DNA of 45,461 nt from Rubripirellula sp. (GTDB lineage Bacteria > Planctomycetota > Planctomycetia > Pirellulales > Pirellulaceae), in the NCBI GenBank assembly GCA_028823035.1, contig JAPKCI010000024.1, positions 1 to 45,461 of the forward strand, in the 5' to 3' direction. Below, one piece after another: positions 25,351 to 32,511 of the stretch. Numbering within the stretch: position 1 is the first letter of the stretch; each line of letters starts with the position of its first letter. The notes under the pieces are model-generated. The model was not told where the DNA came from, did no database searches, and saw only the letters and a program-made list of their open reading frames with translations. The translations under genes were made by a program, and so were the position numbers.

Positions 25351-26424
25351 ATGACATCCGATTTGCCGCCCTATGATTCCTTCCTGCTTGTTTCCTTTGG
25401 CGGCCCAGAGGGCCCCGATGATGTCATGCCGTTTCTGGAAAACGTGCTCCGTGGAAAACGTGTACCGCGAGAACGGATGTTGGAGGTTGCCGAGCATTAC
25501 AAGCGATTTGGTGGTGCCAGTCCCATCAATGAACAAAATCGCGATCTATTGAAGGTGATCAAAGCCGAGTTTGAGCGAGTTGGGATCAAGCTTCCCATTT
25601 ATTGGGGCAACCGGAACTGGGATCCGCTGCTGCCCGATACCATTGGGCAGATGCGTGACGATGGCCGCAAACGGGCGTTGGCGTTCTTTACCAGTATGTT
25701 CAGTTGTTACAGCGGTTGCCGTCAGTATCGCGAAAATATCATGGCGGCGCGTGAACAGGTTGGCCCTGATGCGCCCTTGATCGAGAAGGTTCGAATGGGT
25801 TTCAACCATCCGCGGTTCATTGAGGTGATGACAAAAAATCTACAGCAATCCATTGGTGCTCTCGGCAATTCTGCGGCGGAATCGGTTGTCCTGTATACGG
25901 CTCACAGCATTCCCATCTCGATGGCCGAAAATTGCGACTACGAAAAACAACTTCGCGAAACATGTCGACTGGTTTCGGATGCCTGCGGAGTCAGCCAGTG
26001 GGATCTTGTCTACCAGAGTCGTAGCGGGCCACCACAGCAACCGTGGTTGGAGCCGGACATCTGCGACTCAATCAAGGCAAACGATGACAAGAAAAAGCTA
26101 GAGAGTCTGGTCATTGTTCCGATCGGATTCATCAGTGATCACATGGAAGTGATGTTTGACCTTGATGAAGAAGCAGCCCAAGTTTGTCAGGAGCGTGGGA
26201 TCCGCATGGAACGTGCGCGAACGGTTGGCGTTGCCCCTGGCTTTGCGGAAATGATCGGCTCGCTTGTCCAAGAGCGTTTGGAACTGCGGCAAGACCGTGC
26301 CGCCGTCGGCGATTTAGGGCCGTGGCACGATGTCTGCCCTCAGGATTGTTGCCTGTACACGCCACAGCGTCCGCCTGCGGTTGGAGACGGCAGACCATCA
26401 TCCGGACGACCCGCTAATACTTGA
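25351..26424 (+). CDS. hemH: Ferrochelatase
   Basis: It inserts Fe(II) into protoporphyrin IX, the last step of the classical haem pathway. Family motifs are LLVSFGGPEGPDDVMPFLENV (9-29), KRFGGASPINEQ, YWGNRNWDP, FTSMFSCYSGCRQY, the active-site TAHSIPISM with its His near 187, the WDLVYQSRSGPPQQPWLEP block, and PIGFISDHMEVMFDLDEEA with the conserved Glu. At 357 aa it has normal bacterial length, with a short C-terminal extension holding Cys-rich DVCPQDCCLY near 328-338. This could ligate an iron-sulfur cluster, as in some ferrochelatases, but that is a guess. The start fits the family, yet the region before it is a repeat array with no ribosome binding site. Haem supply fits the multihaem cytochrome at 6633-8972. 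Confidence 0.95.
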   Translation: MTSDLPPYDSFLLVSFGGPEGPDDVMPFLENVLRGKRVPRERMLEVAEHYKRFGGASPINEQNRDLLKVIKAEFERVGIKLPIYWGNRNWDPLLPDTIGQMRDDGRKRALAFFTSMFSCYSGCRQYRENIMAAREQVGPDAPLIEKVRMGFNHPRFIEVMTKNLQQSIGALGNSAAESVVLYTAHSIPISMAENCDYEKQLRETCRLVSDACGVSQWDLVYQSRSGPPQQPWLEPDICDSIKANDDKKKLESLVIVPIGFISDHMEVMFDLDEEAAQVCQERGIRMERARTVGVAPGFAEMIGSLVQERLELRQDRAAVGDLGPWHDVCPQDCCLYTPQRPPAVGDGRPSSGRPANT

Positions 26425-26441
26425 TCTACCATGCGTGGCCA

Positions 26442-26464
26442 GCCGGCGGCACAATGCCGGCGGC
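26442..26464. terminator. Possible hairpin between convergent hemH and ABC-type gene
   Basis: GCCGGC at 26442-26447 can pair with GCCGGC at 26456-26461 across an 8-nt loop, in the 72-bp gap between two convergent stop codons. No T-run follows on either strand, so terminator function is only suggested by position. Confidence 0.25.
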
Positions 26465-26496
26465 AGTTTGCAAGGATTTCCCTTCTCAGGTTGCCC

Positions 26497-28335
26497 TCAG
26501 GAGGAACGTTTTTGATGGCGATAGGGATTGAACAACAGATAGTTCAAATGGCGATACAAGTCGCTGGTCGCCAGCAGTTCGGTGTGGTTTCCCTCACCTG
26601 CCAGTCGGGATCCGTTGAGTAGAATCACTCGGTCAGCCGCCCGCAGGGACGGTAAACGTCGGGGCAGCAGCACGACCAGGGTTCCTTGACGGACCAGTTT
26701 TTTAAAGGCGTTCAGACAAGGGTCTTCTGCCATGTGCTCTGCCGGAGGTGGTGGTTCCAATGCCAGCAGGATTGGAGGTTTATGCAGCAGTGCCCGGGCG
26801 ACAGCAATGCCATAAGTGGTTTCAACACCGAGCATCGAATCGTTTGCACTGACGATTGTGTTGAGTCCCTCGGGCAAACGTTGAATGCGTTCATAAACAT
26901 TGACTTCCCGCAGAGCATCATACACGTCGCTGCTGCTGATGCCGTTGTCGTTACCGGACAGGTTTTCGTGAATGGTGCCGTTCCAGATCGGGCCATCCGG
27001 TTCGATCCACATGACGTTTTGTGACAACGCTTGTGGATGAATGTCGCGGAGCGGGATGCCATCGATGGAAACACGTCCTTCACTTGGAAGGCCAAATCCC
27101 ATCAATAGCTCGGTCAATGCCCGCGTGGATACCTGTTCGGTCCCCAGCAACGTGACGAGTTGCTCGGGGTACAGTTCCAGGCTCAGGTGACTAAGGATCG
27201 GTTCACCGCTGGAATCCCCCAATGTCACGTCACGAATTTCGACACTTTCGCGTAGCCCTGCTAAACCCACACGTTGCTCACTAGGTGCGATCTCGTCACT
27301 GCGTTTTAAATATCGATAGACGGAATCACTCGCTTCACCACTGTCGGCCAGTTGGTTGGCCAACGTCTGTAAGTGACTGGCGGCAGACACGGCACCTGCC
27401 AGGGCCAGGCCCAGCACCAGAGTTGCCGGAACACTGAGCCCGTTGTTGCTGTCAAAAAGGTTGACTCCCAAACCTAGGACCATCACGGAAATGGCGGTGG
27501 AAACGGCCAGAAAGACGAGCGGCCAGACGCGGGCCACACGACCATCTTCTTCATCGATGCGACGGAATAATGAATCCAGTTCCTGACTGAATGCCTGATC
27601 GGCGATTCCATGTGACTGGAGCCGGGCCAGCAGAGGTGCCTGTCCTACCAGTGAGGCCATTCGTTGCCGTGATCGTGGAACCTCCCAATGTGTTAAATCA
27701 GATTCTTCGTCGCGTCGCAGTTTGTGAAAGAATTTACGCAATAGAACTCCGCTGATCACAGCAAGCATGGCGAGCCAGACATTGATCAGTACTGCGACGA
27801 AGACGCAGCCTATCAGCGTCAGCAAACTGCGGGGTACCGCCTGATACCAAAGCGAGAGACCACTCTGGACGGAAGGCAACTGCTGACCAATGATGTCTTC
27901 TGCACGCAGGTGCTGGGCAGCTGCGCCTTCCACTTCCGCACGTCTCAGACTTTGCTTCAGAATTCGTCCGTGAAGTGATTTTACGATGCGATTGGCACGC
28001 GCATCGGCAGCACGTCGATTCAACCAGACCGCAACCGAAAAAATAGCTGAGATCAGCAGGGTAAAGCCAACCAGTTGGGTCAGCTGCATCAACGGTTTCT
28101 GTTGGATGAAATCGGAATGCAGGGGAACGTTCAAGTGCGATCCCAGGCGCACGTAATCATCGTTCAGTCCCGGATCGTTCAATCCCGGCGAGTTGAGTAG
28201 CACCGCGATGACCCCGACAAGGATCACGAGGACCGGAACCAGCAGGCCAGCCAGAACGGACCACAGGTAAGACAGATAGGATCCGCGAGCTTCGGGTTCG
28301 AATCGCGGTTGTGCAAGTATGTTGAATCGACTCAA
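26497..28335 (-). CDS. ABC exporter-like protein with degenerate (probably inactive) ATPase domain
   Basis: A 612-aa protein built like an ABC half-exporter: a transmembrane part with about six hydrophobic segments (residues ~20-335) and a C-terminal nucleotide-binding-like domain (~365-600). The fold framework is clear (SVEIRDVTLGDSSGEPILSHLSLELYPEQLVTLLG, GRVSIDGIPLRDIHPQAL, IWNGTIHENLSG, AVARALLHKPPILLA, ADRVILLNGSRLAGEGNHTELL). The catalytic motifs, however, are replaced. Walker A reads GTEQVSTRAL near 393-402 with no GKS/T. The signature reads LGVET instead of LSGGQ near 500. Walker B reads ILLALEPP with Leu for Asp. The H-loop reads PRRL, with no His. The start is TTG at 28335, supported by GAGGAG 9 nt upstream. 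It lies 110 bp downstream of an ABC-2-type permease and may partner it structurally. Confidence 0.85.
   Translation of the reverse strand: MSRFNILAQPRFEPEARGSYLSYLWSVLAGLLVPVLVILVGVIAVLLNSPGLNDPGLNDDYVRLGSHLNVPLHSDFIQQKPLMQLTQLVGFTLLISAIFSVAVWLNRRAADARANRIVKSLHGRILKQSLRRAEVEGAAAQHLRAEDIIGQQLPSVQSGLSLWYQAVPRSLLTLIGCVFVAVLINVWLAMLAVISGVLLRKFFHKLRRDEESDLTHWEVPRSRQRMASLVGQAPLLARLQSHGIADQAFSQELDSLFRRIDEEDGRVARVWPLVFLAVSTAISVMVLGLGVNLFDSNNGLSVPATLVLGLALAGAVSAASHLQTLANQLADSGEASDSVYRYLKRSDEIAPSEQRVGLAGLRESVEIRDVTLGDSSGEPILSHLSLELYPEQLVTLLGTEQVSTRALTELLMGFGLPSEGRVSIDGIPLRDIHPQALSQNVMWIEPDGPIWNGTIHENLSGNDNGISSSDVYDALREVNVYERIQRLPEGLNTIVSANDSMLGVETTYGIAVARALLHKPPILLALEPPPPAEHMAEDPCLNAFKKLVRQGTLVVLLPRRLPSLRAADRVILLNGSRLAGEGNHTELLATSDLYRHLNYLLFNPYRHQKRSS
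28160..28189 (-). repeat. 15-bp direct duplication in coding sequence
   Basis: Two adjacent 15-bp units (28160-28174 and 28175-28189) differing at two positions give the duplicated PGLND pentapeptide in the first periplasmic loop of the ABC-type protein. Confidence 0.8.
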
Positions 28336-28344
28336 TCTTGTCAG

Positions 28345-28350
28345 CTCCTC
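28345..28350 (-). promoter_or_regulatory. Ribosome binding site supporting a TTG start
   Basis: On the minus strand GAGGAG lies 9 nt before TTG at 28335, making this the likely start of the ABC-type gene despite the rare start codon. Confidence 0.6.
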
Positions 28351-28445
28351 ATAGAGATGGGTTTGGAGCAGACAGAGATGTGACTAACGACGGGACAGAT
28401 GCCATGTTCCAGGCACGTTTCCCTTCGATGCCTCGGTCCCGCATA

Positions 28446-30227
28446 TCAAGCCAAGTCTCGGTCCTCGAACAGTAGCATCGCCAGCATCCATACCGCGATG
28501 GTGAAACACACAAGGTAATTAAAGGCACCCGCCAAGTAGAGAATAGGAATCTGATTTCCTGCATCGACCGCTGATTGCACATTAAAAATATTCAGGTTCG
28601 GCACCACCACCGCTATTAATTTACCGATAAATCCAACGAGTTCATTGTTACCCTCCGTCGACGCCACCAGAGGTGATGTCAGGTTGCCGATAACATAGAT
28701 CACGAAACAGGTGATGAAATTGGCCAGCAACGGAAGTCTGGTCGCCAATGCTACAGCGACGGCACCTACGGCCATCGTTTCCATGAAGTAGAGTCCAAGG
28801 ACCGGAACCGTCGTCATCACTTCTTCATGACTTTCCTGCCAGGTCGTGTCACCGCGACTGGTTTCCCGGGCGTCATAAATCGGTTTGTAGCTGATCACGA
28901 CTAGCAGCACCGAGGCAATGATCAGAAACAGTACCAGCACCGAAAACATGATTCCCACATACTTGCCCAACACGAACGAGCGACGACTCACTGGTTTGCT
29001 GAGCACGGTCAATGCAGTTCGCCCTTCGATTTCATCGCTGACACTGGTGCCAGCACTCCAGACGGCTTGCAGCATGCAGAGGATCATGATCAAGGTGACA
29101 CCACTGTCCTTCAATAGTCGAATGTCATCGCCCAGCGTATTGAACGGATAAATGGCGAACAGCAGGACGCCCACCAAACCAATCGTCAGCAACAACAGAT
29201 ACAGCGGCTGAGCCATTTCGTTCTTGGCAGTCGAGAGTGCAAGAGCCCATACTCGCGGAGTGGCTTGTCTGAAAACCATCAGCGACGTAGTGGTCAGAAA
29301 AAACAGAATCGCCAGCATCACGATCGAGGATGCTTGGGGAATTATCGGAACGTAAGTGAAAGTGAATATCACCTTGGCGTCATCGAGTTCCTGATTTTGA
29401 ATGTGCAGCATGGTGGGGTCACCTGGCACCGGCGGCCTCTCGCGATTCTCTACGCGAAACTCAAGCTTCTCATCTGCGTTGACACGAATCGGGGCACCCG
29501 AAATTGTGGCCGCATCTGCTGCATCGGCAAGAAAGACCGTCCGGTTACTCTCAATCGTCAGTCTTGCTGCATTTCGCAGGTTGTAGTTTATGTTGGCCGG
29601 CACGAATGATGGGGCCGTGCCGGTTTCGTTGTTGCCCGGAATCGTCACCACGGACTCTACCGATCCGTCACCAACCAGATTGACTTGAGGGATCGACTCG
29701 ATGAACGACATTGGATTGCTGACCATCGGTGTTGCAATCGCAGCGATCAGAACGAATGCACCCGCAATTGACAGCAGGTAGGGAACGATCCCTTCCCTCA
29801 ACAGCTGTGTCCATTCTGAGCGGGTGCGGTGCCACGCCCCGTAGATCATCCCAAAGCCCAGCACCATTCCGATGCAGAACAACGGCAGGAACAGGGTTTC
29901 GCCGTAGTCCTTGGACTGCGGGACATAAACGGCGCACAAGCCGATCGATATCGCGCCCCCCAAGATCAGGGATGCCGAGATCCCGCGTTTGGGTGAATCG
30001 GCAAGGGTGCCAATCCCAGGAACGAAGGACAACAGTGATAACAGACCGAAGATAACGGTGGACGCGATGGCACCGATGCCAAGCCCAACACCGATGATCC
30101 AAAGTGGTGTCAGCCAAGTCGGCAGCCATTTCAACGCTTGGCCCAAAAGCAGGCCATGCTCCATCATCCCTAAAGATGACAGCATTTCGTTGGATCCAAC
30201 CATAAAATCAGCAAGGCAAGACGTCAT
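28446..30227 (-). CDS. ABC-2-type membrane permease
   Basis: A 593-aa multi-pass membrane protein with about eleven to twelve hydrophobic segments and a ~150-residue extracytoplasmic domain between them (about residues 175-300, beta-rich, with NYNLRNAARLTIESN). The cytoplasmic signature DEIEGRTALTVLSKPVSRRSFVLGKYVG near 400-427 is typical of ABC-2 permeases such as those of the NosY/gliding or Cu-processing type. These normally need a separate ATPase subunit, and none with intact motifs is in the window. The next gene on the same strand is the ABC-type protein with an inactive-looking ATPase domain. The start is uncertain: ATG at 30227 or 30203, neither with a clear ribosome binding site. Confidence 0.82.
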   Translation of the reverse strand: MTSCLADFMVGSNEMLSSLGMMEHGLLLGQALKWLPTWLTPLWIIGVGLGIGAIASTVIFGLLSLLSFVPGIGTLADSPKRGISASLILGGAISIGLCAVYVPQSKDYGETLFLPLFCIGMVLGFGMIYGAWHRTRSEWTQLLREGIVPYLLSIAGAFVLIAAIATPMVSNPMSFIESIPQVNLVGDGSVESVVTIPGNNETGTAPSFVPANINYNLRNAARLTIESNRTVFLADAADAATISGAPIRVNADEKLEFRVENRERPPVPGDPTMLHIQNQELDDAKVIFTFTYVPIIPQASSIVMLAILFFLTTTSLMVFRQATPRVWALALSTAKNEMAQPLYLLLLTIGLVGVLLFAIYPFNTLGDDIRLLKDSGVTLIMILCMLQAVWSAGTSVSDEIEGRTALTVLSKPVSRRSFVLGKYVGIMFSVLVLFLIIASVLLVVISYKPIYDARETSRGDTTWQESHEEVMTTVPVLGLYFMETMAVGAVAVALATRLPLLANFITCFVIYVIGNLTSPLVASTEGNNELVGFIGKLIAVVVPNLNIFNVQSAVDAGNQIPILYLAGAFNYLVCFTIAVWMLAMLLFEDRDLA

Positions 30228-30391
30228 TCCGAGCCACTCGAACGTTGAAAAGAGAAGACGGGGGAGAAAGGCACCAGGCGGTAATCTGCCCGGAAATCAT
30301 TGCTTCGGGCGGACATTTTGGGCGACACAGCCCCTCATGTGGGTGTACCTAGTTAGGTCTGCTACGCAGGCAATCGTAAAAAGGTTTGCCA

Positions 30392-30844
30392 TCATTGATG
30401 GTGAGACAAAAGCTTTCTGATTGATTCCGGGATGGGGGTTTTAGTCAGGTGCCCCAAGGCCCCGGTCTCTGAATCGTTGTTCAGATAGCAACAAACAGCG
30501 GCCATCGTCCCCTCGGCGATCAGTTCTTCGTCTCGGAGAAAACGACATTGATACTCGACGCTGGTATTCCCAAGTTTCGTAACCCGCACTTCGATTCGAA
30601 GTAAATCCTCGAATCGGGCAGCCGCACAGTACTGACAACTTGCGGCAATGCGGGGCCAAGTCACTGGCGGGAGTTCGGACCCATCAGCCAAGCGTTTCTC
30701 GGAGTCGGGCAGCACTGAGATTCCGAGCGATCGCAGCATGGCATGCTCGGCAGATTCCATCATCGGAAAAAAAGCCGAAAAGTGCACAATCCCGGCGGCG
30801 TCCGTGTCTCGAAACTCAATCCGGCGTTCGATTGAAAAAGTCAT
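30392..30844 (-). CDS. Acyl-CoA thioesterase, YbgC/4HBT hotdog family
   Basis: A 150-aa single hotdog domain. The motif FRDTDAAGIVHFSAFFPMMESAEHAML (11-37) carries the family's catalytic Asp and the D-x-D-x-x-G pattern. The later strands (EVRVTKLGNTSVEYQCRFLRDEELIAEGTMAAVCC) are typical. YbgC-like enzymes hydrolyse acyl-CoA or 4-hydroxybenzoyl-CoA type thioesters in the cytoplasm; in Proteobacteria ybgC accompanies the tol-pal genes, which are absent here. The frame stays open upstream to 30994 only because the 13-bp array happens to be open, so the ATG at 30844, where homology begins, is chosen. No good Shine-Dalgarno is seen. Confidence 0.88.
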   Translation of the reverse strand: MTFSIERRIEFRDTDAAGIVHFSAFFPMMESAEHAMLRSLGISVLPDSEKRLADGSELPPVTWPRIAASCQYCAAARFEDLLRIEVRVTKLGNTSVEYQCRFLRDEELIAEGTMAAVCCYLNNDSETGALGHLTKTPIPESIRKLLSHHQ

Positions 30845-30890
30845 GGCAGGTCTGCACTGGCTTGAGAGAAGGCAGGTTTTCAATTGACGG

Positions 30891-30942
30891 CTCGAACCCA
30901 ATGCTCGAACCCAATGCTCGAACCCAATGCCCGAACCCAATG
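30891..30942 (-). repeat. 13-bp tandem repeat array, 4 units, upstream of the thioesterase gene
   Basis: Three identical plus-strand units ctcgaacccaatg (30891, 30904, 30917) and one variant cccgaacccaatg (30930) have a 13-bp period. The array lies 47 bp upstream of the thioesterase ATG. Confidence 0.93.
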
Positions 30943-31423
30943 GTTGGTCGCTGAGAGCTGGAGCGTTGGTCCGAGGCTGGATGAACCGTCGCACCAGCCG
31001 GTTTCGACTGTTTTTCCTCGGCGCCCCCCGGCAAGTGGGTCAAGGCAAGTGGTCTTTGTGAGTTGGGCAAACAATCTATGGCGAAGTCGACGGTTAAAGT
31101 CTAACCGATTGCCAAAAGGGCCGTCATTCAGCACGTTTTTCATGCGGACTGCCGGACTGCATGACTGCACAGCCCATTCAGCTCGAAGGGAAACAGCAAT
31201 CAGATTGGGCGGGCTGACACGGAACCCCCGAGGCCATTCACAAGCTGTGAATCTTCAGAGCGGCCGGGTCCCAAGCAGCCTATTAACGATCAGGTGCGAT
31301 CTTCAGGTGGCACGTACTGAGAGCCAACCGCCGCACAAAACCCTTGAATTCAAGTTTTCAGCGGCGATCACGGGCTGATTTGATAATAGCCTGTGGTAGC
31401 CGGGCGCAAGGACCGATCAGAGG
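30943..31423. other. Intergenic region without recognised gene
   Basis: About 480 bp between rpsR and the repeat upstream of the thioesterase gene. Open frames lack start signals and recognisable protein features. A small inverted repeat (ATTCACA-AGC-TGTGAAT, 31236-31252) could form a 7-bp hairpin. I see no tRNA or known RNA. Confidence 0.45.
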
Positions 31424-31702
31424 CTATTCGCCAACGAAAGGCAGCAATGCCATGAATCGAGCCCGTTTGACGGCAGCGCTGACGGCATGCTGGCTGGCGG
31501 CGGTACAGCCACTCTTTCGGCGTCCCACGATGCGGCCTTGGCGATTGACCATCTTCTTCAGCAACTCAACATCTTTGTAGTCGACGAACATCGGTCGCGG
31601 CCGATGGCCATCGACGAAGATTGGATCTTTCTTACGTGTGCGGGAGCGAACTCTGGAACGTTTTCGGGCACGGCTACGCGTGCTCATCGGTCGTGGAGGC
31701 AT
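31424..31702 (-). CDS. rpsR: Small ribosomal subunit protein bS18
   Basis: A 92-aa highly basic protein. The core FVDYKDVELLKKMVNRQGRIVGRRKSG, followed by AAVKRARFMALLPFV, matches bacterial S18, which binds 16S rRNA with S6 on the 30S platform. The N terminus is an Arg/Ser/Lys-rich tail. The ATG at 31702 is taken; an ATG at 31687 (MSTRSR) is equally possible, and neither has a strong ribosome binding site. The usual companions rpsF, ssb and rplI are not adjacent: rpsR stands alone with large gaps on both sides. The insertion CTAASQHAV before the last helix replaces the more common TGTCAKHQRQL but keeps the overall pattern. Confidence 0.94.
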   Translation of the reverse strand: MPPRPMSTRSRARKRSRVRSRTRKKDPIFVDGHRPRPMFVDYKDVELLKKMVNRQGRIVGRRKSGCTAASQHAVSAAVKRARFMALLPFVGE

Positions 31703-32092
31703 GTGTGTCTCAAATAGAGAGGCGAACGGTCTAAACGGCCGACAATCGCAGATTGCCGACTCGCCAAAGATTCAATGGTCGGCCCCGAGGTTGCCTTGGC
31801 TGTCAGGGCGTTCGGAGGCCGAGGGAAAGAGTATGCCGGCGCGGAAAGTTAGTCGCAAGGGGAAATTGGACCAAGATTTGCCCTTTCGCGAACCAAAAAC
31901 CTTTGCCATATTTCCCAAACGCTTTGGTGGGTGGGAGTTTCGCGCTTGTCACGAGGTGTTTTCGGGCAGTCCGGGGCCGCCTTTGAAACAGACCTCGAAT
32001 CCCCCATTTCATCGACAGGTGCATGCCGGATGACAGGGGAAACCTCCCGATTTTTCTTGTGTGCACAATTTTGCAAGCGTCCCGGTAACAGC

Positions 32093-32112
32093 GTGCAGGC
32101 GAATGCCTGCAC
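32093..32112. other. Perfect 8-bp inverted repeat with a 4-nt loop
   Basis: GTGCAGGC (32093-32100), loop GAAT, GCCTGCAC (32105-32112). A stable GC-rich hairpin on either strand without a T-run. Its role is unknown: an RNA element, an operator or a REP-like palindrome is possible. Confidence 0.5.
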
Positions 32113-32173
32113 AACTTGAGGCTCCGTTGCGGGACGGGTGTAGGGCAATCGATGCACTCGATTTTATGCCGAG

Positions 32174-32237
32174 CGGTGATCGCTACCGGTGATCGCAGCG
32201 GTGATCGCTACCGGTGATCGCTATCGGTGGTCGCTTT
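32174..32237 (+). repeat. 12/13-bp tandem repeat array, 5 units, intergenic
   Basis: Units cggtgatcgctac begin at 32174, 32187 (12 bp, cggtgatcgcag), 32199, 32212 and 32225, the last degenerate (cggtggtcgcttt). Confidence 0.88.
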
Positions 32238-32447
32238 TGAGGCGGCCACGGGTTAGGCGGACAAGCGAGATGCGTTTAGCGTTCTGTACCGTACCGTCAG
32301 GCAGGTGGGCAACCACGCTGACGTCGGCCTCGAATGAAACTAAAACTCGATAAAACTGTACTGAAATACGCCATCCACAACCCTTGGCGCGACCCGCGCC
32401 CAAACGAAACTGAGTTTGCCTTTAGCCTCCCTTGGGAATTGAAAATC

Positions 32448-32469
32448 GACACGATCTGTTCGTCGTGTC
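32448..32469 (+). promoter_or_regulatory. Inverted repeat upstream of fusA
   Basis: GACACGA (32448-32454) and TCGTGTC (32463-32469) are perfect inverted repeats separated by 8 nt, ending 42 bp before the fusA ATG. This could be a leader hairpin or an operator; no function is shown. Confidence 0.35.
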
Positions 32470-32500
32470 ACCAAGGATGCCAAAATAGCGAGCTCTGGTC

Positions 32501-32506
32501 AGGTGA
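32501..32506 (+). promoter_or_regulatory. Ribosome binding site deciding the fusA start
   Basis: AGGTGA lies 5 nt before the ATG at 32512. The GTG inside this same hexamer (32503) is therefore an unlikely start. Confidence 0.7.
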
Positions 32507-32511
32507 AAGTT

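Larger units (their letters stand above)
31703..32511. other. Long intergenic region between divergent rpsR and fusA
   Basis: About 800 bp with no convincing gene; the open frames overlap one another on both strands and match nothing I know. It holds two inverted repeats and a 12/13-bp array (listed separately) and must contain the promoters of two translation genes. The length is unusual for this otherwise compact window. Confidence 0.5.

Noticed and set aside
24950-25357. Minus-strand frames with GWLESAGWSRL repeats over the hemH leader
   Set aside because: They consist of the 14-bp array, which reads open on the minus strand, plus unrelated flanks that overlap each other in different frames.
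28290-28320. tRNA-like GGTTCGAATC
   Set aside because: It lies inside the well-supported coding region of the ABC-type protein and no cloverleaf can be built around it.
26497-28335. Pseudogene call for the ABC-type protein
   Set aside because: The frame is intact over 612 codons, the start has a strong ribosome binding site and the framework residues of the domain are well kept, so selective loss of catalysis is more likely than decay.
30891-30942. tRNA T-arm-like sequence (minus-strand GGGTTCGAG)
   Set aside because: The motif recurs only because it is part of a 13-bp tandem repeat. There is no complementary T-stem, anticodon arm or CCA end.
30884-31378. 164-residue plus-strand frame in the gap upstream of the thioesterase
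   Set aside because: Its N terminus is only the 13-bp array read through and the rest has an unstructured Arg/Ser/Pro composition without motifs.
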